Positions 6,463 through 14,837 of a stretch of DNA of 14,837 nucleotides are shown piece by piece. Location of the stretch: assembly GCA_032988165.1 (NCBI GenBank), contig JANTQF010000542.1:1-14837 (forward strand), given 5' to 3'. The notes under the pieces were generated by a model. The model ran no database searches, had not been told where the DNA came from, and worked only from the letters and a program-made list of their open reading frames with translations. The position numbers and the translations under genes are program-made. This DNA comes from Emmonsiellopsis sp. PD_33 (taxonomy: Eukaryota; Ascomycota; Eurotiomycetes; Onygenales; Ajellomycetaceae). Within the stretch, counting starts at the first letter, position 1. Each line of letters opens with the position of its first letter.

Positions 6463-7279
6463 CTATCCCCGCCCACCAAGCAACCCACCAAACCCATATC
6501 GCCTCCAGAACGCATACCCCGTCACCAACAACACAATCGCAAAGAACCACAAAAACACCCCACTCCCCCAATCCCCTCCATCAACCGCAGCCTTATCTCC
6601 CGCAGCTCCATCCCCAACCCCTACACACCACACATCCAATAATAAGCTTCCACACGAAACAGATCGGCACAAGGGCCGTGATGCGCAACCGTCCGTACGG
6701 GCTGAATGGGAATAGACATATATAGAAAGAAAGGCCCAAACTGACCTAACCTCACAACTCATCCTTCGTACCTTTGATATTCACCAGCTCCGTCTCGAAG
6801 ATGAGCGTGGAGCCGCCGGGGATAGGCCCGATGCCGCGGTCGCCATACGCCAGCTCGGGGGCGATGGTCAGCTTGCGCTTCTCGCCAATGCACATGTCCA
6901 ACAGGCCTTGGTCCCATCTATTTCATTTAATTCACAGCTGTTAGTAAGCGTGTATCTCCTGGGAGCGGAGCTCATTTGCGGGAGGGTTGGGTAGTATGTA
7001 TGTAGGTATGTATACGCACCCCTTGATAACCTGTCCCTTGCCGACGGTGAAGGTCAATGGCTGGCCGCGGTTATAGCTGGCGTCGAACTCGGAGCCGTCA
7101 GAGGCCAGGGTGCCGCGGTAGTGGACGTCGATGACGTCGCCGGCGACGGTGCGGCGCTCGCAGTCGACGGGGTGTGTCTTTTCGATCTGGAGGCCGGCGG
7201 GGGGGTCGTCGGCGAGGACGGAGGTGGTGAGGGAGAGGAGGGAGACGGAGAGGAAGGTGAGGATGGATTGGGGGCGCAT
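6463..7279 (-). CDS. Predicted alternative FKBP isoform with C-terminal membrane anchor
   Basis: Join of 7279-7020, 6917-6772 and 6620-6463 (minus), 187 residues. It shares residues 1-135 with the KDEL form. A donor (AAAG|GTACGA) at 6771 removes the KDEL codons. With the TAG acceptor ending at 6621 (intron 151 nt, CTTAT branch-like site about 22 nt upstream) the frame continues exactly. It encodes an acidic Gly/Ala linker, the span VFLWFFAIVLLVTGYAF, then WRRYGFGGLLGGRG and a stop. A CAG acceptor ending at 6702 (intron 70 nt) is also in phase and would give 214 residues. The charge after the span predicts type I topology, with the isomerase in the lumen and WRR in the cytosol. Local codon use, rich in G and T at third positions, resembles the 3' half of the neighbouring b5 gene. 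This could be the main product, a regulated isoform, or a chance frame. Confidence 0.5.
6621..6771 (-). other. Predicted alternative intron 2 of the FKBP gene (contains the KDEL codons and stop)
   Basis: The donor GTACGA follows AAAG. The +5 G is good and the +6 A is weaker than consensus. Acceptors are TAG at 6623-6621 or CAG at 6704-6702; both are in phase with the membrane-tail frame. The 70-nt version has the more typical fungal length and a pyrimidine-rich 3' end. The 151-nt version has the better branch-like sequence. Retention gives the KDEL form and excision gives the anchored form. Confidence 0.45.
6752..7279 (-). CDS. fpr2: FKBP-type peptidyl-prolyl cis-trans isomerase, ER luminal KDEL form (FKBP2/Fpr2)
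   Basis: Join of 7279-7020 and 6917-6752 (minus), 141 residues. Residues 1-23 are a signal peptide ending VLA. Residues about 44-134 form a single FKBP domain. The residues expected to line the FK506 and proline pocket are present: Y54, F65-D66, F77, V84-I85, W88, Y111, I119 and F127. The GWDQGLLDMCIGEKR and GPIPGGSTLIFE blocks are diagnostic. C40 and C96 match the cysteine pair that forms a disulfide in ER FKBP2. The chain ends KDEL, an ER retrieval signal. The enzyme isomerises Xaa-Pro bonds in secretory proteins. The splice fits exactly: AAG GG|GTGCGT joins ATAG|A TGG to make Gly87-Trp88. The leader before the ATG is CA-rich on the coding strand. Confidence 0.9.
6918..7019 (-). other. Intron 1 of the FKBP gene
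   Basis: 102 nt, donor GTGCGT at 7019-7014, acceptor TAG at 6920-6918. A perfect TACTAAC branch site lies at 6946-6940, with the branch A about 23 nt from the acceptor. Removal restores the conserved QVIKGWDQG block of FKBPs. Confidence 0.93.
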
Positions 7280-7660
7280 TGTTGCGGTGGTGGGTTGGAG
7301 GTTGGTGTGGTGTTAGGGAGGGAAGAGAATGGGTGGATGGGTTGGTTGGTTGGAGGTGGGTTGGGATGGTTGTGGTTGTGGTTGGGGCTTGAGGTTGGTG
7401 ATAGGTGGTTGAAGCTAGTAAATAGCGCCAAGGACAGATATGTTGGTAGATCATCCCAACTCCATGGCCCCTAACACTCCACGGCTACAGAAATGATTAG
7501 TTATTTCGATTGAATTGTTTGGCAGAATCAGCTGAAATTCAGATATTTTATTCGCGTGACGTATCATGATTCGCCATTGAGAAGTAGATCGAGCAAAGGG
7601 ACATGTGTCCAACTACTATTTAATTAATTTACGAGTATGTAGCATTTGCATCAGAGTCAA
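7280..7660 (-). promoter_or_regulatory. FKBP leader and promoter region
   Basis: On the coding strand, about 7400-7280 is rich in CA, CCAACC and CAACCA repeats with few G, a common fungal leader type; on the plus strand this appears as GGTT-rich DNA. TGACGT (CRE-like core) lies at 7557-7562, about 280 bp before the ATG. Coding-strand ATGs at 7465 and 7454 would be upstream start codons if transcription begins above them. Confidence 0.5.
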
Positions 7661-8250
7661 GATGAAAGACCAAAACACCTATAAATTTCTGAACGAGAAA
7701 AGAGATCCTCCCAGATGCTGTAAAAGATGCTCACGGCCTTCGCTCAAGGCAACCAAATTCACACCGTAGTAAGTACGGTAGACCGCCAATCCCACGCCCT
7801 GGTCATTGCTCCTAAGGAAAAAAGACGAGAGAAGTCGACACTCGCAGAGATACCAATCTCTCAGGATCAATGCGCATCCATATTCCCTGTGCTTCCCTGG
7901 CCCAGAACTTGTTCCTATCATTACTCAACATTCTAGTAGGTTTACCAAAAAACTTCGTCGTCCCCCCATTCACAATAACCGTCAGACTCCGCTGCTCATC
8001 CCAGGCCTAGCCATCTCAAATGCCTGCTGCTCGTCTCTTGGGTGCGTCGACAAATGCGCCATATGCGGCATCGCAACGTTTGCGGATCTACACACACCGC
8101 GGCTATCCCGGCTTTCTCAGCCTCGTCGTGAGGAACCGAGTAGGAAAGAAAAGTACATTCTAAAGACATTTTTCATGCCGGATGCCGATGCGGTTATTAG
8201 CGCGAGGCTGGATTCGATGAAGGAGATGCAGAAGCCGATCTCATAGGTTG
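7661..8250 (-). pseudogene. Possible decayed coding stretch, unidentified
   Basis: On the minus strand the frames read protein-like in patches: one with VPHDEAEKAGIAAVCVDPQT near 8125-8075, then after a frame change WDEQRSLTVIVNGGTTKFFG (about 8003-7944) continuing to ERLVSLRV. In-frame stops lie between and after these patches. I recognise no family. Either strand could carry the remnant: a plus-strand frame of 146 codons overlaps the same span but has no ATG until near its end. This may be chance. Confidence 0.2.
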
Positions 8251-11160
8251 GGTCATCCAGGCTGTTCTAAATCATGTTCCGTTGCAAAAGGGGCGGCAAC
8301 AGAGGAATAGAATACCCATGATATCCAAGCTCTGAGACTCGAAATACACTTACCCAAACCCCCTTTTAATTAAGCAGGGTATCAATCCCTGGCTGTACTG
8401 CTGTAGGCTTGGGGCATTCCCCGTTCAGAATCGAGCCCTCGCACTTAGCAAGGACAGGACACAGAAGAGGAGTCAAATAGAGCCTGAATCTGGGGGAAGG
8501 CCCGCTTTTGAAGCGCGAGGTTGAAACCTCCACGAAACCACGGGGCCCTTGGAGGGAAGGGGCAGACATTCTTCCGGATTTCCTTGGGATGGCTGCCTGT
8601 GGGACAGACTGCCATGAATCTTGATTGTGTCTGGGGGAGAGTACGTCGGGCAAAGTTTTATAAAGTAGACATGTCGCTGGTCCAAATACACAGTTCATAG
8701 AGGATTGATGAAGCACTATTTTGAGCGTGCATGGCCGAAGCTCCCAGCCTGCATTTTAGTCGAATATCTCCGAAGTCAAGGGACACGGGCAGGGAACCTG
8801 TAAATACTCCCACCATCTCCGTCGCCTTGCTTGCATTCACGATGCAACTATTATGTACATACCTCAAAAAGGTTCCATGGTTTTACTGCCGATCGTCGTG
8901 GGGTGTAGAGAGGTGGATTCGAGGAAGCAAGGTTGAGCTATGATGGGAAATCATAATTCACCTTCTATTCTCTGCTATCCTCCCAACTGTAAAACGCGCG
9001 CAGCCATATTAGCGCCACAGGTGACCAGCCTCGCGCAGGTATGGAGCTGTCGATTGGCGGAAACCAGGGGGAACTATTTGCCTGGCAATACATCAAAGTC
9101 CAGGTACGACACAGTTCTGCCGCTCTTGAGAGGAATCGAAAGGGGGCTGCTTCTCACAAGGTATTTGTGTAGTATCTCATCTGTAGGCATAAGTTGACAG
9201 AAGGCGGTAGCAAGGATCATGGATCCTGCTCCAAAAAATAGAGAATCACAGCCAGAAGTGTGCTCTGGAAATTGTCTAGCCACAGCAAGAGAAGAATTAA
9301 GCAAGTAATGGCGGAATCCAATGAGCAACATGAGTATTAACCCATCATTCATGTCAAACTATACCACATCTACCCTGTCATGCTGGACAGAAGGTCACAC
9401 CTTCATCACAGGCTGTTACCAAACACAGTTTGCATCAGCTTGTAGGCTCTTCCTCCTGATGTTGGCATAACCATCAGTGAGCAACCATTTACTTCCATCA
9501 AACATGTCTGTGAGCTTTGGACACGAAGGGGTTTGGTAAACTTCCTAGTCATGCAGCATTAGTCACGTTGTCAGGATTAACAACAGAAAAGACAAAAAGA
9601 TATGCATGACTAGAAAGATTCCCTCCTAGGATAGTCTCAATACTTAGAGAGATATTAAGAGTGAGGACTTTGAAAATCCTGTCCCTTTTATATAACTAGG
9701 CAAGTGATGACCTAGGCTAATGAATGTATAGAGAACTGACTCTAGGGAAATGGACAAGAATTTCATGTCAGCATCTAGCGAAAATGCTAGGCTCTTGGTT
9801 ATGGCATGGCTGGCTCTGCTCAGGAGATTGTTCTGTCCGTTTTGCCTGCTATATATACCAGATGTGGTGACAGTGGGCTCTCGCAATTTTTCAGCAGCTA
9901 AATATGGCTGTTGATAGAGAGATAATACCCAGCAAATCGTCGTTTAGGCCTTTGTATAGAGCTGCTGCACGTACAGAAGAGACAGCTTGATTGAGGATCG
10001 TTGCTTCCATAGCTTTTGTATGGCAGAAGCACCAGCAAGCACGTTTAGAAACGCACGGTCAGGATTGCGATAAGCACATGGCCAAGCAGTCGTTGTGGGC
10101 ATCCAGCAGACAGGGACGTAACGAAAGGGGCAGTAACAGCACTGAATTTTGTAATGTCTTCTCTCTGCCATGAGAGTAAAAGTCCTATTTCAAAAGCCTT
10201 AAGGTGCCAGTCTCCACTAAATTTCAGCTCAATAACGTTCATAACACACATAGGTGGTGGGTATGACGTGCGTAGATTTGGACAGCCATGTTGTCTCTCT
10301 ATTGTAAACACAACCCAGCTAGCACGGCATTCCCGATTGTCCACGTTATGGAGCGGGCACAGCAGATCGGATATCGCGGGGGCGTGCCATGGCCTCTGCC
10401 AGATCCCCATTAGTACAGGGAGGGGTCTATAATTATCCGGGAGAAGGGATTTTTGCCACACATCTGATCATTCTTGTGGGCGCAGGGTTCCATAGCTCTG
10501 TGCAGAATCGTGTCAAGTAGCGCGGGAAATAGCATGTTATGGAAAGTTGCAGTGCGTAATGTAAATCCCTGTAGGGGGTTCAGCAGCAGCCACTTAACAC
10601 GTCCATGTCCACGGCCACTCGCGCACCCCAAAGCGCGCAAACACGCGTGTTCCCTATCTTCGAAAATAGAAAATAATGCGGGCGTGTCCGAGGTTAAGCT
10701 GCTTTCCGTAGTCTCCGGCCTTCTATTGGAAGCCCAGTAGGAAAGAAAGAATCTCCCCATCGAAAAATGCAGGCCGGGTTTCTCCAGAGATTAAGCAGAG
10801 ACCCCTGTAGTATCGACATGAATTCGGCGACCTCTCCAAGATCCAGCAGATTATCCCTGGCAAGGTCTATCGTCTGGTGGGGCTAGGCTAGGGAGGTTCT
10901 CTTGAAATTATCTCAAAGATTGGAAAGGCAGGATTGCGATCATTAAGGGCGGGGATAGGGAAGGCGGGGTGTTTGGTCTGGGACTGCAGCAAGATGCAAA
11001 ATGCAAGGTGTTAAGCTGAAGAGAAGGGTCCTGACGAAACTGCGGTCTGGAGTAAGGTGACAGCCTGACAGATTGGTTCTCAAGGGTTCTCGCGAATCTC
11101 CTGGGGACTCCATTTGCAGATTGCCACGTCAGAGTGGCTAATTTTTGATCAGGGGCTAGT
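8251..11160. other. Long intergenic stretch without a supported gene
   Basis: I examined both strands. Open frames reach at most about 140 codons; the longer ones I checked begin with GTG or TTG rather than ATG, and none shows a recognisable domain or convincing splice pattern. About 9200-9900 is relatively AT-rich and could be old repeat-derived DNA. No tRNA with convincing A and B boxes was seen. A 12-bp palindrome with an ACGCGT core lies at 10640-10651. Confidence 0.5.
10640..10651. repeat. Perfect 12-bp palindrome with ACGCGT core
   Basis: AACACGCGTGTT equals its own reverse complement. Its core, ACGCGT, is the MluI cell-cycle box bound by MBF-type (Mbp1/Swi6) factors. Nearby bases (GCGCACC, AGCGCGCAA) are also CpG-rich. 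There is no adjacent gene to assign it to. Confidence 0.5.
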
Positions 11161-12110
11161 TAGCTTTAACGATTCGTTTGGTTCGGTTTGAGTTAGGGAA
11201 AGGAGATAAGGGTGCGGCTCTGGTTTCGGGAGGTGTTTTCCCACCCGGCCGGATCGAGGGTGAGAGTGGAGTCTGCTGGTTTATGCTTGACATGGGAGGG
11301 GAGGAAGGGATTTTTCAAGTTTCCTGGTGCGGCGACGGGAGGATGTCATGGTTGGCTGGAGATTGAAGATGATGGCAGAGGAGGTTGGTTCGAGACGAGA
11401 AGCGAGCTGGGAATTGATTGGCGGAGAGCAGATCTGGGCCATAGACACGCTAGACTGTTCCTGGACTAGTCCATCCTTCCCAGATCGCTGACTAAGCCAG
11501 CTAAGCACACCGAGCCCTGAACCACAAGAGGGAAGGAGAGGAGAATTGCCGTGTCTCTGCACTACAATCTAGGAGATTTGATACTGAGATTGCCTCCTGA
11601 CGGGGAGCACAACGTCTGTCTATGTCTCTCAGCAGCACCGGAGATATCTGTCAACCCCCCCCCAGAGACAAAGGTCAAAGTTGACAACTCACTCGCCCGC
11701 TCACACGGGCTATAATCCCGCAATTATACATACTACTGCCCGGAGAGCTCTTCTGCATAAAGATCTATGCGTTGAACCTCCCCGCTCATCCAATCGATTC
11801 TCCCCACCATTTCCGAAACGAGATCGGACTTGTCACCGATCCGACGTGCAATTAACCCGTTGAGGCACAAGAGGAATCAAACCCAGCTGCAGCACGATAG
11901 GAGGTGGCGGGCCTAAAATTAAAAATGCAATACACCGCATTCACCGTCATTTGCATCCCCTCTTGCCCCCACCAACCTCCAACCAGGCTGAAGTGTCGCC
12001 TGCCGGTCGAGATCTCAATCCACAAGCAATCAGAAAGTCAAAGCATACAGCCGCTATGGCCAGGAAAACGAGCTGGCAAACCATTTGGCGAGATAGAAAA
12101 GCGAATCGAT

Positions 12111-12124
12111 CAATCGATCGATTG
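12111..12124. repeat. Perfect 14-bp palindrome
   Basis: CAATCGATCGATTG equals its own reverse complement and is preceded by another AATCGAT (12104-12110). Tandem ATCG units explain part of the symmetry. Confidence 0.6.
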
Positions 12125-12445
12125 TGACGTCTCCTTTTCGGCGGCGAGGAGAGGAGAATCGAACGAAAATCCCGCATGATAGGAGATCGAACAAGCAATG
12201 GTCTGCCTACACGCGGGTTCCGAAGGCGATGAAAAATTCGAGAAAGGACAAAGGAAAGGACCAGCATTTCAAAGTCACGCGTCGAAAGAATCGCGGCGCT
12301 CTCCTCAGTTTTAGCATTTCCAGGAAAATCAAGATCATAAAAATAACCAAAGCTAATGCGTAACATCTGTAGCATGGAAAGTAGCATGGCGTCAAGCAAA
12401 CAAACGGATCTTCTTCTTTTGATTCTTGTCTTGTCATGCCTTGGT

Positions 12446-12622
12446 TTGCCTTGCCTTGCCTTGCCCTAGATCTTGAAATCAGCGCCCATGGATAGGGCAG
12501 GGCGTCTTGTGAGTAAAAGCAACAGCAGAGGCAAAAAAGCCAAAGCCAGAGCCCGCCCTCCATCCCCCTTGTACACCCATGGATATGCACGAAACACAGC
12601 ACAGCACAAGGCAAGGCAAAGG
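12446..12622. repeat. (TTGCC)4 microsatellite with a distant inverted copy
   Basis: Four perfect TTGCC units at 12446-12465 are matched by GGCAAGGCAA within 12610-12619 on the same strand, so the two could pair across a loop of about 145 bases. The intervening DNA contains other pyrimidine- and purine-biased runs. This may be two independent simple repeats on opposite strands. Confidence 0.5.
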
Positions 12623-13158
12623 AGATAAAAAATGTAACATCGGGGGGTAAAAAAACTGCAACAGTTGGGGGGATGGGATGGTACGATATGAGTCCATCCA
12701 TATGATACTACTCATCCCGACGCAGTTTCATGCCAAACGCGATCCTTTTCTGTTTTCTAGCTGCTTGCTGTTGTTGCAGAAATTTGATATTAAGCTGATC
12801 GTCTGCGTAGCGGGTTTTTTTTTGAGGTTTGTTCTCTCCTCCGCCTTTTAAATTCTAATGTCCGGAGGAAACGATATTATGACGTTACGAACGATACGAG
12901 ACCCAATTTTTTTTCTCCTTTGCTTTGTCAATGGCAGGAGCAGGCGCCTGATTCACCACGAAAGGCGAGGTTAGCAAGGAACGAAAAGCAAAATTCCAAC
13001 AGGCACCAGGATAGGGGTGGAAAAAAGCAGCTGCAGAACATGAAGCAAGCAAAAAATTCTTGATTATTCCAAGACTACCCGAAACGGTAATTGAGACACC
13101 TCTCGACGATGTTCTCGATTCCACACAAAGTTCAGCGACCCGTGGTGAGGAATGTATG

Positions 13159-13287
13159 GTAAGTATTTAAGGTACCGAACGGTACCAGAGACAGCAGGTC
13201 TGATAAATACCGTAACGTATTTGTTCCTGGTATTGAACCTGGCAGCGAAAACGATACAATACTGCTCCATTCGGTATCTGCCAATAC
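13159..13287. repeat. Cluster of short inverted repeats
   Basis: GGTACCG (13171-13177) and CGGTACC (13180-13186) form a near-perfect 16-bp palindrome. AAATAC (13205-13210) and GTATTT (13217-13222) form a second hairpin, and an earlier GTATTT (13163-13168) can also pair with AAATAC. GGTATTG (13229-13235) and CCAATAC (13281-13287) are partly complementary. A GTAAGT donor-like site at 13159-13164 directly follows ATGTATG. Possibly a MITE relic or a structured leader. Confidence 0.4.
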
Positions 13288-13369
13288 AGTCTCCTCCAGC
13301 CAGCAGTTACATACATAGAACAGAAATCAGATATCAGAAACTTGGTAAGCACTGTAGCCATAACTGACA

Positions 13370-13620
13370 AACAACTCTTGCTTCCCTCGTGTCAGAGAAC
13401 TCGTCTCTCCCTGATACCTCCTAGTATCCTTGCCTCCCTCCTACCATCGCCCATTCCGGATAAATTGGACTCGCTCGCCTAAGCCTGTATCAGAAGACGG
13501 TGATCAGCAATACCGCGGACGCATAACATCAAACGGCAAGGAAAGAAAGGGGAAAAGAGAATTAAGCGCGATTGTTTTCCCGCGCGTCAGCTCCAATCAG
13601 AACGTGTCCTTGCACGTGGA
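13370..13620 (+). promoter_or_regulatory. Promoter-like segment: CT-rich tract, CCAAT box and E-box
   Basis: A pyrimidine-rich tract spans about 13370-13445. CCAATCAG at 13593-13600 is a strong match to the HapB/C/E (CBF/NF-Y) site CCAATSA. CACGTG at 13613-13618 is a bHLH E-box 12 bases further on. The combination is usual in fungal promoters. The target would lie to the right, out of the window. Confidence 0.35.
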
Positions 13621-14577
13621 TACACGCCGGTTCCAACAATGCCAAGTCCATGGATACAAATTACAGAGAACGGAGGCTCAGGAAGGTTCAAGGGGGGTGG
13701 ACCGTGGTCGGTGGACGGCTTTTTCCTTTTGTTTCTTTTACTGGTGGGAATTTCCGACGCGTTTAAACGGTCCGACTGGCTGGGCGGAGGGGCGGAGGTT
13801 TTTTAAGGCTGTTTTGAAAATTCCCTGGCTCAGTGGGCGGCTGCTGTGTTGCGTCCATCAATTTTCCTTTCTTTCCTGTGTTTCATGGTAACTAGTAGTA
13901 TCAATCGGAACCTTTTGAAAGTGTGTTTCAATATTTTCCTCCGTTAACATAACAGCTGTTTGATAAAAAGATGTAGTTAGCTGCTCACTGCTTCCTTTTG
14001 TCTTAACTAACCTAACCTAACATATGTGATGGCAATCCAATCCGCCCCTGCATTCAGCGTACATAACAAGGAAACGACCTAGCTCAATACCGTGGAGGCT
14101 GGAGCTGTGGAACTTCCCACGGCATTGATACTAGAAATTTCAACACTACCATCACCAGAGCTCACTCATCCAGCCAACGCCGGCTGCAGCTTGAGGAGAG
14201 ATCGTCTGGTCCAAATTTGGATGACGACAGGAGGCGAGAAATTCTAGAAACTCCTTGCTTGGCTAGTTACATACATAAACTCTCCCTAAGTTGTGCATTT
14301 CATTTTATGCCAGCTTCTTTCTTGGTTTCCGTCGTGGAGCCATATTCGCTCTGTAACGAAAGAAAAAGAAAAAGTTTGAAAGTGAATCCCCGAATCCTCG
14401 CCGGGCCCAAAGGCATCGTATCGTGGAGAGCAAATGAAAGTAAAAATTCATCCTGAACAATCGAGCCTATTTGCTGACGGCTAATCCTCGGCATCGCGTG
14501 GGAGAACAGGTTGCTGTACGCCGTACTGTATGTATATACTTCAAGCTACACTCCTGTCAACGGCATACCGTACGTAA

Positions 14578-14604
14578 GGTTAGGTATATACAAGTACCCT
14601 AACC
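14578..14604. repeat. Imperfect inverted repeat of a TTAGG-like motif
   Basis: GGTTAGGTA (14578-14586) is complementary to TACCCTAACC (14595-14604) with one bulged base and an 8-base loop. The CCTAACC sequence looks telomere-like, but there is only one unit on each arm. A second CTAACCTAACCTAAC run lies near 14007-14021. Confidence 0.4.
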
Positions 14605-14837
14605 CGAGGATATCCATACCCATACCAGGTCGAGGGATGGCCTGCCAGGCCTGGATAGGCAGAAGAATGCCTGTGACGTGACAGCTGGTACAGAATTTGT
14701 GGAGAGATGGGGTGAACACCGAGAAGGATGAGGATGAGGATGGGAATGGGGAGGCAAGCGGGAGCACGAATGGGAATGCGAACCAACACGGTCATGAAAA
14801 TTCAGCTGGGCCCAGTGTTGGAAGGGCGAGGAAGACA

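Larger units (their letters stand above)
11161..14837. other. Non-coding right part of the window, partly promoter-like
   Basis: No gene is supported on either strand. The DNA holds homopolymer runs (nine C at 11655-11663, a T run near 12820), short repeats and palindromes. From about 13370 to 13445 the plus strand is pyrimidine-rich, and CCAATCAG and CACGTG follow. A run of this length without genes is typical of the upstream or leader DNA of fungal developmental or transcription-factor genes, so it may belong to a gene right of the window. That is inference only. Confidence 0.45.

Noticed and set aside
6365..6715. 116-codon ATG-started plus-strand frame rich in Pro/Ser/Asn
   Set aside because: It is the antisense of the FKBP 3' region; its biased composition follows from the CA-rich complement of the GT-rich minus-strand exon. 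No domain is visible.
7054..7454. Long Pro/Ser/Thr/His-rich minus-strand frames and Gly/Val/Asp-rich plus-strand frames over the FKBP start
   Set aside because: They are shadows of FKBP exon 1 and its CA-rich leader in other frames. The FKBP frame has clear domain support.
7806..8246. 146-codon plus-strand open frame with a CVDKCAIC motif
   Set aside because: No ATG occurs until near its end and no family is recognised. The cysteine motif alone is weak; the region is described only as a possible remnant.
10045..10760. Overlapping open frames of 116-138 codons on the minus strand
   Set aside because: Starts are not ATG or the sequence lacks any domain, and codon use is irregular. Treated as chance frames.
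11380..11400. GGTTCGAGAC as a tRNA B box
   Set aside because: It departs from the GGTTCGANNCC consensus, and no matching A box or cloverleaf pairing was found upstream.
12207..12701. 164-codon ATG-started open frame on the minus strand with hydrophobic and Cys-rich stretches
   Set aside because: It overlaps another long open minus-strand frame, lies over microsatellites and homopolymer-rich DNA, reads as low-complexity Cys/Leu/Phe, and shows no family signature. Stop-poor simple sequence explains it.
13430..13891. 153-codon plus-strand open frame
   Set aside because: It starts with TTG and has no Met codon at all, and it lies over promoter-like DNA with CCAAT and CACGTG motifs.
13996..14022. 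CTAACCTAACCTAAC run as a telomere remnant
   Set aside because: Only about three imperfect units, and the unit is not the usual fungal TTAGGG. Too short to call.

Overview
The window looks like nuclear DNA from a filamentous ascomycete (Pezizomycotina, probably Eurotiomycetes). The reasons are large intron-poor coding exons, a 102-nt intron with a GTGCGT donor and a TACTAAC branch site, CA- or CT-rich leaders, kilobase intergenic spaces, and protein families of fungal type. The genus cannot be fixed from the sequence alone.

Layout. (1) 1-197: terminal part of a probable hAT-type DNA transposon or its non-autonomous derivative. It has 21-bp tandem repeats, AACCCG subterminal motifs and a TAGTG-type end, and is cut by the window edge. 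(2) 198-1615: AT-rich, then promoter-like, non-coding DNA. (3) 1616-4021 (+): an 801-residue membrane protein of unknown function, predicted with a glycosylated outer N-terminus, seven membrane spans and a long cytosolic tail. (4) 4022-5212: spacer with a good TATA box, several tiny upstream ORFs and compact palindromes. (5) 5213-6175 (+): membrane-anchored cytochrome b5-domain protein whose heme domain resembles yeast Irc21 and animal Ncb5or (CYB5R4). (6) 6463/6752-7279 (-): a secretory-pathway FKBP prolyl isomerase (FKBP2/Fpr2 type), convergent with the b5 gene. (7) 7280-14837: about 7.5 kb with no gene I can support. It holds one possible decayed coding stretch, several palindromes and short repeats, and promoter-like pyrimidine-rich DNA with CCAAT and CACGTG elements near 13.4-13.6 kb. 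It may be the upstream region of a gene beyond the right edge.

The most interesting observation is in the FKBP gene. The unspliced 3' end encodes a C-terminal KDEL retention signal. A splice donor lies just before that codon block. Using it with either of two phase-compatible acceptors removes KDEL and joins the isomerase domain to a reading frame encoding one membrane helix followed by WRR. The gene could therefore make a soluble ER-retained form and a tail-anchored form. This is a prediction from sequence and needs transcript evidence.

The genes do not form an obvious pathway. The b5 protein and the FKBP are both plausible ER proteins, but their proximity is not evidence of a shared role. 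I see no CRISPR array, rRNA, convincing tRNA, intact transposase, or secondary-metabolite or defence cluster.
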